From Epiperipatus broadwayi (taxonomy: Eukaryota; Onychophora; Udeonychophora; Euonychophora; Peripatidae), in the NCBI GenBank assembly GCA_028023455.1, contig JAQFVV010000551.1, positions 312,001-376,000 on the forward strand: DNA of 64,000 nucleotides. The letters run 5' to 3'. The notes under the pieces were generated by a model. It had not been told where the DNA came from. It was given only the letters and a program-made list of their open reading frames with translations, and searched no databases. The position numbers were made by a program, and so were the translations under genes. Positions 1 to 12,800 of the stretch are shown here, piece after piece; positions within the stretch are counted from its first letter, which is position 1, and every line of letters starts with the position of its first letter.

Positions 1-3000
1 TAGATTTTCTAATGAAAAGTATAATATTTACCAGTAGTTAAAAAATTTTTTTGATTGTTAGTGTGTTTATTATTATTAGTGTATTTATTAGTTAGGATTT
101 TTTTTTAATATAGTTAAAACAAAGGTGCTGATGATTTTATCCGAAGGGGGAGAAAGTTGTGCCATTACAATTTGGTCACTAGCCAAATTTATAGTAATGT
201 GCATGTAGAAAAGGTAAACCAAAATCAAATCATCACATTTTTATATAACCATAAAAGAAGCTGTAGGGCATCCAAGTTTAAACCCTACAAGGTCCAAGTC
301 TAAAAGCTTTAAACAGAGAGAGAGTGGGACAACAATTATATGCTTTACTTGTTTGTGTGTTAATAAATCTCAAAAAGAGCAGTACACACATTTAATATTT
401 AAAATATTTAAATTTTCTGTTAAAAAGCAAAGTTATAACGCATACGTATAGGCAGTGTATGTGAAAACTATTTAATTGTTTTATATTTCAAATATTCAAC
501 ATTTTAACTTTCTTTAAAACTAACCTATGCTTGATCAATTCTAATATCTTCTTCTATGCTTCTATTTTGCTTTTCTTTAAATGTAATTGGGATTTAAAAG
601 TTACAGATTTAATTTTAAATAATAGGGTTATAATTACTAAGCTAGCAATTATATTATTTAATGTTAGTTTATGAATGATTTGAAATAATGAAGGATGTGT
701 GTACATTACATACAGAAATTTACATTTATTAAATATTGAAAGAAAAGGAAGGATTAAATCTGTCAAATTATTTTTTTTGTACAATTTTATGTTAAAAGAG
801 GAAATCTGTTTAATCAGATATCTATCTTTGTAGCAATTTTGTTTTTTATGATTGTTTGTTACTTTGGGAGCTTAATTTGGGTGGGAACTCTAATTTTGAA
901 ATTGTCTTATCTTAAGATCTAAAGAAGGAAGCTCAAAAATTTGAAGTGTTACCTAGATGTAAAAAAAAAAAAAGAAAGGAAATAAGGATTAAGTCTATTT
1001 TTTAAACAAAAGTGTCTGGAAAAAGGATTAAACTTTTCAGTTGAAAAATAATTTAGTTGAAAATAAATTAGAGATCTAATTAAAACAAATTTGTCCAAAA
1101 ATAGCAAGTGACACTATCTCTGATTGGTTAAGTTAGCTAAAAATTGGATATAAAAAGTGTCTGGAATTATTATTATTGTGATTATGATTCAGATTATTAA
1201 ACTATTAAATTGAATGTTGAAAATATAAGAAATGGCTGGCTAGAAAAATTATATGTATGTCCCATCTTTTCCGAACCATCTGGGGAAGCTGCACATCACA
1301 TAGGAAAGAATAGATGTTGTGTCTAAAATAATATTCTACACCTTTCAACTGACCAGAGAAATAAGATGTTTTTAATAGAAGGAAGAAAGCACTCACCTGC
1401 ATTCAAAGAAGATGAATTAATCTACTGATAAATATTAATCATCAAGTCCAATTAATTGTTACAACAACTGATTTTAAACTCAAGAAAATTTATAAATGTG
1501 AAAACAACTGCTGTATTTCATCCACATGCTTGACAGGAAGAGAAGAAAAATTAATATAATGATTTCCAAATTGTCCACTAAAGCAAATAACCTCAATAGA
1601 GTCATCATCATCAAATAGTTATACACCTCAAGAAAGAGATTGTTCCCACGTAAAACGGAAATGGTAGCTGCAGAAATATAGACATTATACAAGACAACTT
1701 TGAACCCTTGGAAATTCACCACAAACAAAAGATCGGTAATATGACTTTTTATATCTATTTTCTTTATGATATCAGAGTCTTAATAAACATTTTAGCAATA
1801 AAGTGGTATATTTTATTTAAAGAACTTTTAAAGACTATTCAGATCAATTAAAAACAAGAATGTCTTACTAATAATAACTTTGAGCTTCATAAATTATCTT
1901 GAATGTATCAAAATTATTTGTTTATTAATTTTACAGTTATGAAAAATATTAATGTGTAAAACAATTTTTTTATGGTATTATGATGTTAGTTTTAACTAAT
2001 ATATTATTATTATTTTGGTTTTAAATAATACTTTGTTATTATGGGATAAAACACGCACATACATACTAATATTTTTATATGTGTATAATTGTGAGTGAAT
2101 GTGAAATAATGAGTAGTATTAGAATATTAGATTATTTTGTTTCAAGTTAAGTATAGCATTTCAGAGGTAGAAGAGCGGGGGAGAAAATAATTTAAAACTT
2201 GTTTCTAAAACTTGCTCTTTCAATTCTATTAACATTTTCTTTTACATTCTACTTACATGTTAGATTTATAAAGTATGTGTGCTAATGAGCAGATAATTTT
2301 TTTTTCTTGAAATACTTTTCTCATGGAGTGAAAATCATGGTCAATGTGACGTCCAACTTAATACAAAATACATTTGAAGGGAAAGGGAGAAGAACTTGAA
2401 ATTAATTGAGGATTGATATATAATCAATTATTATTATTATTATTATTCATGTCAATTTCCATATTTATCTAGAAATTTTTATGTATATGTTAGAAATGCA
2501 GTAATAAATATTAATTTATTTTATTAAACGAGGCGTATATATTTCATTAAGTGTAGTCTTTGTTAAGTGTGATTATTCATCATCATCAATGGTTGAATAT
2601 TAGTTATTTAAGATATAAGTAAGTATGCTAAAATTAAGCAATAATTATGAATTTCTTTATAAAAATTAGTTTTATGTTTAGGCTTAGTCCTAAAGCTGTA
2701 GTTGAAACCCTTGTCATTATCGTTATTATTATTATCATCATCATCATCGTCATCAACGTTTTAATTAATGAGCTGTTTAACGGTTTAAAGGCCATAAATA
2801 AATATTGATTTTATAATATTTAGTGATTTCTTAGTATCATTATAACCACATCCCATCATCTATTTCATGCAAGGATGAGTGAATTGCCATCCTAAATTAG
2901 TTATATATAATCTGAGCTAGTAAACTTATAAAAATGTTGAAACACATTTGTTATGCTAAGATCTAAGAAATGATTTATATCTAATATACTCCACTTTGGT

Positions 3001-3089
3001 TTGAAGATGTTTTACTTTTGCCTAAATATTAGTGCGTATAGTGATATGGCTCAAAAAGCAAAATCTCTCATTTTTAATTAGAAATAAAG
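1..3089. other. AT-rich intergenic DNA, no gene seen
   Basis: No reading frame here shows a recognisable domain, and the short open frames have low-complexity composition typical of AT-rich non-coding DNA. The only structure I see is simple sequence: an ATT run near 2428-2448 and a compound ATT/ATC run near 2714-2757. Confidence 0.6.
2714..2757. repeat. Compound (TTA)n/(TCA)n microsatellite
   Basis: A run of TTA triplets passes directly into TCA triplets with one TCG interruption. It is a simple repeat with no coding context. Confidence 0.8.
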
Positions 3090-3190
3090 TACCAAAAGAG
3101 GGGATTCAAACCCGGTACATGTGAAAGGTTATTAGATATAACCGTGTCTACATTCAAATAGTCTAGTGGCGACCTGCTAGACCATATTCA
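3090..3190 (-). mobile_element. tRNA-like SINE fragment
   Basis: On the minus strand a block resembling a polymerase III A box (TGGTCTAGCAGGTCG, near 3185-3170) is followed about 60 bases later by a B-box-like block (GGTTTGAATCCCC, near 3113-3100). This spacing suits a tRNA promoter. No complete cloverleaf closes and no target duplication was found, so a decayed tRNA-derived SINE is more likely than a working tRNA gene. Confidence 0.4.
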
Positions 3191-3475
3191 CTTAGTATTT
3201 GTTTAAACATGCACTTAACATCAAACCAAGAAATGAAAGTGGATAAGATTACTGTCTGTATACCTGAGTTATATTTTATTGAATTACTAGTGTACTCACC
3301 TCACGTGATTTCATATACCTGAGTTATAAAACTTGTTATTAATAATTTGCTTATAATTATTGATAGTGGGATATCTTGAGAAATCCAAAGTTATAATAAA
3401 TATTATGATCATTCTATGGACTACCTTTCAACTAGGGTATGGTAATATCATTTGAACGACCTTTAATTATGTTAC

Positions 3476-3503
3476 AATATATATATATATATATATATAT
3501 ATG
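3476..3503. repeat. (AT)n microsatellite
   Basis: An uninterrupted AT dinucleotide run. Confidence 0.9.
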
Positions 3504-3529
3504 CATATTATGGAAACAGGTCATAATAA

Positions 3530-4125
3530 TGGGAAAGAGAGCATTAGAATAATTAGTTATACAGATAAAATAAGGGATAGGAAAATAAAGAAAGCAATAT
3601 TCATAAAAAAAATTACACCAATCTTAATAAAAATGGGGGAGGGGTAAAAGCAATAATAGCATAAAAGGAAATAATAGTATAAGAGAAAAGGAAGTTTTTT
3701 GGGGGTGTGATAGAAATAGTTTTTTTTAATAAAAAAAGGGGGAAGAAGAGGAGAAAAAAATATTAATAGTTATAAAAATAGTTAATAGAGGAAGCTGTAG
3801 GATAGGAATATAAAAGAGAGGTTAAAAAGGAAGTTGAATTACTAGAATAAGATGGAGGATAGAGAAAGTTAAAAGAATAGAATAAGGTAAGATTTTATAT
3901 GGAATAATTAAGAAGGTAAAAGAAATAAAAATAAGTATTCAATTAGAATAAAAGATAAAGATTATATTGATAGTGATTAATTTTTTTTAGAGTAGTGTAA
4001 TAAAATTACTTTATAATGTAAATATTATATGTTTTAAAGTTATATGTATATATATATGTTATAAAAAAGAGGATAGAAAAGATTTTAAAAGAATATAAAA
4101 TAGGATGGTAAATATGTTAAAGAGC
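3530..4125 (+). repeat. Purine-rich, cytosine-depleted stretch
   Basis: For about 600 bases the plus strand is almost entirely A, G and T with very few cytosines and many GGGG, GGA and GAAA blocks. It begins just after an AT run and ends where ordinary composition returns. No reading frame is present. It may be a degenerated GA-rich satellite. Confidence 0.5.
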
Positions 4126-4194
4126 CATCTGGGTCTCTTTTTACGTGGACTTATTTAACACGATTTTAAAGTTACATAATTCATGTTTCACCAG

Positions 4195-4290
4195 AAGTTG
4201 AACTCCAATAATGTGCTATTACTTTAAATAATAAATTTTGTGCACTTACGTTATATTGAAAGTAATAGCACATTATTGGAATTCGACTTT
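4195..4290. repeat. Inverted repeat, arms about 33 bp
   Basis: The arm at about 4195-4228 (containing CCAATAATGTGCTATTACTT) is repeated in reverse complement at about 4257-4290 with few mismatches, leaving a spacer of about 28 bases. It could be a small foldback element or a hairpin. No target duplication was identified. Confidence 0.7.
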
Positions 4291-5212
4291 CATCTTAGTA
4301 ATTTCAATATTTTCAGTGCTTTATAATAGAAAGATTTTATGCAATAATGAAATTAAAATCATGATTTCCACATTTTATGTATACACACATTAAATTTTAC
4401 AAGATTATAATAGTAATAATAAAAACATTGTGCGTGTTAATTTTGCATTTTAAATCACATTCTGTTTTTGTTTTTTAAAAAAGAACATAATCAATTATTA
4501 ATCATTTAGTGTCCACAAGTTTATTTTTAAAAGGTCAGTAATAGCAGTGGGCACAATTAAATTTGACAATTAAAATTAAAATCTCATTTTTAAACGGAAT
4601 TGAAAATTAAAGTCAAAAATAAAAATTTAATTTTTAGTTGTTAGTTTCATAAACAATTAATAAAATCATTGTCTCAAAGATTAATTACTAATTACGTTGT
4701 CACCAGAAAACCGTTGACAAAACATGAGTGTGAAGTTGGTGCTAGTTGTTTGCAAACAAACATGTTTTTTGGCAAATAGCTATATTAATTAAAACGTGTA
4801 TAAAAAATGTGAATTACTGTACTGTAAATTATGCATAAAAATATATTATTTTGAATAAAATTAAATATTATAATTAAAAAAAGTTTGTCTTCCATCAATT
4901 TTTTTCAAATTTGAAATTTTTTATTAGTCATATTTTATTTCCTTATTTTTTTTTTGCGTGAATTTTGAAAAATCACAGACTGCACCCCCCCTTTGTCAAT
5001 GTAAGTTACGTCTATTTTTGCATGATTTCATTTGTACGTGTTTTCTGAGGAACCTATCTACCACATAAAACAAGACCCAGATGTATTATATGAATTGAAA
5101 AGGTTAGGAAATATTTTTAAAAAGTTAAAATTTAAAAGTTTGATAGAAATTTAATAATTTTATATAAAATTATGTATTTTAATGGTTGTATTTTTATGTG
5201 TGTTCAAATTTT
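4291..5212. other. AT-rich intergenic DNA, no gene seen
   Basis: No coding frame, RNA gene or further repeat is recognisable, apart from homopolymer A/T runs and one short C7 run near 4984. Confidence 0.5.
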
Positions 5213-5275
5213 GTAGATCTGATGAAGACTGCATGGTACAGTCAAAACTGTAATCAATAATAAAAAATTTTTGCT
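5213..5275 (+). ncRNA. Degenerate hammerhead-ribozyme-like core
   Basis: CTGATGA at 5219-5225 is followed by a possible stem II (GACTG at 5227-5231 pairing with CAGTC at 5239-5243), then AAAAC where a functional hammerhead has GAAAC, then TGTAATC and an A-rich tail with AATAAAA. The order matches a hammerhead core as found in Penelope-like elements and retrozymes. The first conserved G of the second core box reads A, so the copy should be inactive. It could also be chance or a retroelement tail without ribozyme ancestry. Confidence 0.35.
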
Positions 5276-5408
5276 GAAAAGTGAAATGTGTAAGATTTTT
5301 GAAATTCAATATTATATAAAAACATAAATCGAATAAACCATATTATATTTTCTCAATATACAATTAATTCAATGTCAACAAAAAACAAATGCATATATAT
5401 ATATATAT

Positions 5409-8100
5409 TGAAACAGTAAGGTCTGCTTTGCAGATCTTCGTTTCACCTTTTCTCACCTACTTCCTATCCTCATACCTTAGTTTGAACCTCAATCTATCGT
5501 AGTGTGTCTGCAATACACTTATATCCCGAAAATCCCGCCTAATTTTAAACCACGAGCACAATGCTCGTATTATATATATAACTTATTCCCAAATAAAATA
5601 AAATATTATGAATTATGTATTTGTTCACATAATTTACATTTATTAAAAAGTAAGTTATATAAGTCGTAATTGCGCACACACTATGATATCCATTTTAAAA
5701 CATATCAAAATTATAAATTGTTAGTTATTTTGTTTGGATCTATTTACAAATATATTACCGTTGTAATATATTTTGATTTAAAATAAAATTCATTTAGTAA
5801 ATATTCATTTAGTAGATAGATTCAAATATTACAATTTAAAATAAAATAATTTTCGTTTTATTTAATAAAAATCATTCCAAATATTTCTGTTAAAATAAAT
5901 GAGGGACAATAATTTAATTATATAAGTTTATCTAAAAACAGCAGCTGTCCACTTAAGTTTTCTTTAATTAGTAGCAGTAATTTTAATTAAATCTAGTTTG
6001 TAATTCGAATGTCGACGGGAAAGTTAACAAAAGAAATTAATTAATGTTGAATTCCTTTAGACATTTGGATAGATTTAATTACAGCAGATAAGTCCAATAA
6101 TTTTGTATGCTCCAGGGCAAGTCTATTGTTAAATTTTACTATAAAAAGGATGGTTTTCTTTTGTTCTCCATTCTAAGCTTTTAAAGAATTCTGAGTTGTC
6201 TAAAGGTTTCTGAGTTGTTCTAAGATTCTAATAATTTGCTAACCTTGACATGTCCGAGTAGAGGCGTTAAGATGGCTATGTCCCCTCGGAATAGCCAGCC
6301 GCTGCTCCATACCATCAGAAGTTATCACACGGACCCCGGAACTGCTGCTGCCGTGCCAAAATATGAACATTCCAGATTTTATTGCTGAATTATAAAACCT
6401 GCCGAACATCTACCTGCAAATGCGTTTCCAGAGGTAACCCAAATTAACCCAAGAGCTCTTGTGATTCCTAACTAACATGCTATAGCTATTTACCATTGTT
6501 TTCTTATATTTCACAACTTCATTATGTATTTCTTTCATGTATTTAAATATACTCAACATTTTGCTCTCTATCCTTGGGTTAATATTTTCTATTTATAAAG
6601 CTTTCTTTTATTGTATTATGATAATGTGTCAGAATCGTCTTTGACCGAGTGAACTATTCCCTCTATTGAAAGTAAGACGCCGTTATTAAGGCATATTTTA
6701 AATTTATAATTTTCCAATTTTATTATCTTGCAAGTCACTCATTCGAGGGCGATTCTTTTCTTTAATGTAATATAATCACATAGTTTAAAATCTACATGCT
6801 ATTGATTTTAATCTAATATAAGAGTATGTACAAAGTCAATGATTTAAATGTGTCCCCAAATGCATGATTGCGTATATAAATCTATACTTACTTTTCAAAC
6901 CCGCAAGCATGCATTTTCCTATTTTAATTACCATGTTCTACTTTCATTATAAAGTTCATCATTGACGTCGAGAATGTGCGGACCCTCTTAAATGAATTTC
7001 GGGGAATTTGATTGGGCATTTCTTTTAATCTGAGTAAAACCCATTTAGTATGTTTTTATATACACTAGTCTCATATTGCTGGTACATGAATTGGTTGTTG
7101 AGACCGCTTTGTTTTATTTTTCCAAGGATTCTTTACACGGCTAAGGCCGTTCTCTCCACACTTGTGATTTCCAGGCAGAGGTGTCCCAAATGACACCCCT
7201 GGGAATTAAACGCAATCGTCACACAGTCGCTAAGTTTCGGCTGTTCGTCAAAATACTTTCCTACGGGTTAGTGGCGAGATGCCCTCCGTAATTATTCCGG
7301 ATCTTCAATATTGTTTCATTTTATATTTATTTTACAAAGCATCTGTGACTTAAACGAGTCACACCCTCCAACTTTATAAATTCACTATCAGCAATACTGA
7401 CCTCCCAATACAAATCTATTATTATTATTCTCAAATAAATGCTTTGATCCCATTCCCACATTTGCTTAGTAAGCTTTAGTCCATACTATTCTCGAAATCA
7501 ATAAATATTTTAGAACATTTAATTTCAAATATTGTCTTAAACTTGTCTATTTACTCAAAGCACCTCGCACATGTTCCTATCTTGTCAAGCACATTATCGT
7601 AACGCTATTAGCCCGAGGAATAGAATATATCACTCTGTTTTAAAACCTTTTGTCATTACTGAAATATAAATGCCAACAATTATTTAATACGCGTCCCTGT
7701 CTCATATAAGCAGACAGTGGCATTATATATATATTTATATAAATAAATTGTGTGAAATTATTTAAAACTAACAATTATCTCTTATTTTATTTGATTCCTA
7801 TCACTGTCTCGGTCTATATATATATATTTTTTCTGCATTTCTTTTATAAATCCATAGACGTCAATTAGCCACCCAAACTTATCTTAGTATAGTCTTTTGT
7901 TTCTCCCTGACCTCCAGGCACCGGTAAAAGGTTATACTAGTTGTAGCATCAGATGCGTTATCACGCAGGTGGCACTGTGAAATTTGGACTTTAGATTCGA
8001 ACTTAGTATATCTAGAAGGCAACCCCTCCTAGAATGTTCAGTTTAGTGTCTGGGGTTTGAATTATGCAGTGTGTTAGTGAGATAGACGATTCTGACCGTT

Positions 8101-8103
<3 letters not shown>
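5409..8103 (-). mobile_element. LTR-like insertion, family X, reverse copy
   Basis: A 2.7-kb block interrupts copy A between two AT runs. On the minus strand it opens TGTAACGGTCAGAA and closes TTACTGTTTCA, so it has TG...CA ends like an LTR. The same ends and several internal blocks (GCATCTGATGC, a GG..GTCAGGGA block, a TCCGGAA block) recur in the opposite-facing copy at 24652-27216. It encodes no protein, so it is best read as a solo LTR or a non-autonomous element. The flanks are AT repeats, so a 4-bp ATAT duplication is possible but cannot be proved. Confidence 0.6.

Positions 8104-8134
<31 letters not shown>
8104..8134. repeat. (AT)n microsatellite
   Basis: The AT run abuts the right end of the family X insertion and corresponds to the insertion target in copy A. 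Confidence 0.85.
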
Positions 8135-8136
<2 letters not shown>

Positions 8137-8670
8137 CACTCAGATGTGCTATATAATAATTTAAAAATTAACATGTTCAACTTTTTCATAGACTTATAAA
8201 AAAATTCAATTCATTTTCAATAATACATAAATGCATGTGTATGATGTGTATATATATATAAATAGATAGTATGAATTAATGCTATTAATTAGACTCTTAT
8301 CTTTTTATGGTAATTAAGTTCTTTTAAAAAAATATTTACCCTTTGACAGTCTTTCATAAAAGTTTTCTTTTTCTTTTTAAACAGGCTACCATTAATTAAT
8401 TATAAACAACTTAAAAAAATACTCCAGCAAGTATTTGTTTGTTTCCTAATTTAGAAAGATTTTTGTAGTTTACTTTTTTTTTTCAAAATGTACTGGAAAT
8501 ACATCTTACTTGTTGTTGAATAAAGTTATTTACTTTGAAAAAAAAATTGTAATTTTAAAAAATTACAACTATCATCTTTACAAAAAATATTTAAAATAAT
8601 TCACCACCTGTACTTTATAAATATATGATGCAGTAGCTTTATCTATGCATCTCTGCATAAAGATAAAACA

Positions 8671-8671
<1 letters not shown>

Positions 8672-8709
<38 letters not shown>

Positions 8710-8712
8710 ATC

Positions 8713-8755
<43 letters not shown>
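8672..8755. repeat. (TA)n double microsatellite
   Basis: Two TA runs are separated by TTTATCTATATG. They mark where copy A is interrupted by the next insertion. Confidence 0.9.
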
Positions 8756-8759
<4 letters not shown>

Positions 8760-10931
8760 CCCGATACTCAATCTATTCTGAAACAGAGGGTGCCACCAGA
8801 CCACTATGTGTCTGGAAAATTTGTTTACTGTGATCAGAATAGATGATGGTGATGGTTTGTGCCAACTAGACTCAGGGAGAAACAAGAGATCTTAAATTGT
8901 TGAGACAATTGAGACAAAAGCACAAAGACAAACATCAGCCAAATTAAGTTAAACATATTTCATAAATTTTATTATGAGAAAATAAATTATTAAATATGTT
9001 TATGACATAATAAATGTGAGTTAACTCAGAGTGTACCAGAAATACTAAAGGCAAAGCTATGACGGACTGACTGATCTTCTAATAAACAAAGTTAAAAGGG
9101 AGGAAGCAAATTTCATTCAGCAGAGGATTCACTTAAACACTGGTTTTCCCTTTCAGATACTTAAACCATATGCCCTTGAAATAGATCAGACCCAGTGCCA
9201 ATGAGCTGTTCAAGATCTAAACATGGTGAGATCTTGCATGTCCTTATATCGGTATAAACTGCACCAATTACTACGTTTAAAATAACGGTGATTGATCCAC
9301 CTCAAGAACAACCGGCAAACATGACTGAAATGAAAAGACAATTAAAACTGGCAAATCCCAGCCAAACGATTGGTGAAAATTACTTTAAAATTAATAATTA
9401 ATGGTCCCAATAAAAGACAAGTAAATGATTAGAAAAACAGTTGCATCTGTCCCAGCAAATAAAGAAAAGAAAACAAGCTTACAAACAAATTCTGAGTACA
9501 TGCTCTGATAAATTTAAAGCACACATAATAACTACAAAAAAATCTATCGGAGAGTGCACATGAGTATGAAATATCAAAAGTTTAAATACTCTAGCAGACC
9601 GAAAGTATTGCTCACCTGTAATGTAAGAAAGGATAAAATTTATTTTCCTGCTGATGACTTATAAAATTACAAAAAAAACCCAATTCTAATGTCCGCTTTT
9701 AGAGATCTTAGAAACGAAATCTCCACCTGCGGCAAATTAGATGATAAAGTCGCCAGCCAAAAGATTTTCGGAGGTTTGTGAAAGCGCAAACATAGAGTAT
9801 AAAAATTAATTATTGAATGCTAAATAATTACAGGTAAGCATTTAAAATGCACAACCGCTAAAGCATGTATAAAAGTCTTACATAAAAATAGGAAACTCAC
9901 TCGTCACTCTCCAATAAACAAAAACTGAAAGCAACTTGTAATCTTAAAACTAAGATTCCAAGACACTTTACAGAATCTTAGAAAACACAGCAAATATTAA
10001 ATATGAGGCTATATTGTTTAGGAATACATATTTATGATTAGATTGAGCAGAGATTTAATGAGAATTAATTTACCCTGGGAAGAATAAAAATGAAAATAAT
10101 TACCTTTTGGTAAAAGCAATGTTCACAGAGTGCGCACTTTTACTTAAAGTTCATTTTCAGGTTCTTTAGGCAGCAAGGTAGATGTAGAGAGGTTCCGGCT
10201 TCTTTTAGGTGTTCAAGGCATTACTGGAGCAAACTTGGAAGTCAGGGATCTGTCTTTTGTGGAGTTAGCAAGCCATTTGGGTGGTGGTAACAAGTATAGA
10301 ATTTTTCATTTTTGCAAGTGAAAGTCTTTAATAACAGCTGATGTCCTTTAATTAAGAAATTTAAATGTCCGTGCTGCTATAACTTTCACATGAGAAAACC
10401 ACTTGTCTATCTCTCAAAAATGGATTCACTGACCCTCCAAATTTCCGGGGTTATTTATACGTTGCTCTATTTCCCACAAAACACTTTCCTTGTTGTCCAA
10501 TTTCTTCACCTTAGGCAGGGTAAATATTAATCTCCCGCTCAATCTATCTAAGAATTCTACCCAGGGTTTACTGAAATGAAAACAACAACATAAAAATCAA
10601 ATCTCCGCTATTAAAATTGTTTACAATAATTAAAATAAAAGCAACAGGAATGCAATTAGCTAGCCAGCTTGTTTTTAAATCAAATGAATTTAAAAACAGG
10701 CAGTATAATAATTATTCTAAAATAAATCGATAAATATTTAAAAACAAATCCATTTTACATATAAATGTGTGTGTATTTTGATATACACATTCTTTTTAAA
10801 TAATAACGAAAATTTAAACCTTTACGTTTAATGAAAATTAAAAGCTTAATAAATATTTTTGGTAATCACATCATTGAAACAGATTTCAATCAGGTTCAAT
10901 ATATTAATTTTAATATTGTCATGGATAAAAA
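8756..10931 (+). mobile_element. Probable LTR-like insertion, related to family X
   Basis: This DNA is absent from the matching place in copies B and C. It opens TATACCCGATACTC after a TA run and shares the blocks GGGTGCCACCAG, CTGGAAAATTT and CAGGGAGAAACAA with the insertions at 16317-17947 and 5409-8103. It has somewhat higher GC than its surroundings in places (for example 9700-9800 and 10140-10280). No coding frame is seen and the right end is not clearly defined, since a separate palindrome begins at 10932. Confidence 0.4.
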
Positions 10932-11279
<348 letters not shown>

Positions 11280-12646
11280 ATATAAACTAATTAATATGAA
11301 AGCTGATGGACTCTCTGGGTAAACTGGCCTTTTTTAAAATAATAGACTGATTTGTCATCTTCATGAAATGTATAACTTGATACCTGTTAGCTTATATATA
11401 AACAGTTCCATTTAGTCTAGAATTTGATAGACTTTAGACATACTGGCTAATACATATTATAGAATGACTAATGAACCACAGAAAAGCTGGACCTTGATTC
11501 CATGTGAATTCAAACTTTACTCTTGTGAACTAGTAGCTACAGCTAGACTTGCACTGTTTTGCCATCAGATATATCTTCATAGGGTCTCTGTTTAAATCTA
11601 AAACTTTGAAAAACTCCCCCTAATCTTTGTTTCAACATTTTATACTCAGGGTAAAATTAAAACATACAATAATTAAAGATAAGTTTTCCCTATCTTGATT
11701 GAAAAAGGTTGACTCTTTTCAATTCACTTTAATCCTTTGAAAAACAACTTTGCAGGATTTTTATTAAAATATGTTATACAACCTTTAATTTTAAAAAATT
11801 TAATCTAATCAAAATAGATAGTGGAATTTTATAATTACCAGTATATCTATTGTAGCATAAAAACATGTTTGTTCTAATTTCAAGATCAGAATTATTAAAA
11901 TATTAATTAAATATTTTTAAAATGTTTAATTTATTTTTTTTAAATTCAAAATTATTTAATCCCTTAACTGTTATTCCAGTGTAATATAGAAATTATCTAT
12001 CAAAATTTTTGGTTTGTGTTTATTTCTATTTTTTCTTTCAACTTCATATATATATGTGTGTGTGTATGTGTGTATGCACAACACTATTATGTGGTTGTAT
12101 GCCATGGACACACAACCATCTTATATTCATGTTCATGGAGGAAAAAAGAAAGCACTAATTTAACAATATTTTACATAATATACATGTATAATTAATACAA
12201 AGTTTATACCTCAAACTATATAGTCATCAATGTTTTTAGAGATTTGATAAGTATCTGAGAGCTAACAGAATGAATAGTGACCTGCAATTCTGAAATAGAT
12301 AAAGAACTTAGCCACTTGACTATAAGTAGACAATGCATCATGAACACCAAGAAGGCTACCTTGATTTAGACACTATAAACTACCAAAACTCTTGGTATGA
12401 AATAAAAATGCAAAAACTCTTGCAAAGACCTTCTCCTTTGAGACTTAGTTGCTGGAAAATATAAAATTATGCCTTGGTTCTTTGAGTCTTAGGGGCTGGA
12501 AAATATAGAACTATGCCTTGCTTCTTTTCATAAGATTGGGATCATGGCAAGACTATTAACTGCACTATGATAAACAATAGGAAATTAGAAAGTGAATTAA
12601 AGAAATGAGATATAACATTCCATGGAGTTTCATGAAAACATTGTAT

Positions 12647-12800
12647 CCTCAAGCCAATGACAAAACCTCCCATCCATCAATCAAAACTTAAAATACAGTT
12701 AAACAAACTTCAACAGTAAAAAACCCTCAACCCAATGACAAAATGCTCCATCCATCAATCAAAACTGAAAATACAGTTAAACAAACTTCAACAGTCAAAA
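12647..12800 (+). repeat. 77-bp tandem duplication inside copy A
   Basis: Two adjacent units each carry CCAATGACAAAA, CCATCCATCAATCAAAACT and AAATACAGTTAAACAAACTT. Copy B has a single unit here (near 18420-18490), so this duplication is private to copy A. Confidence 0.75.

Noticed and set aside
8645-8833. Open frame rich in Ile-Tyr repeats
   Set aside because: It is a translation of TA runs.
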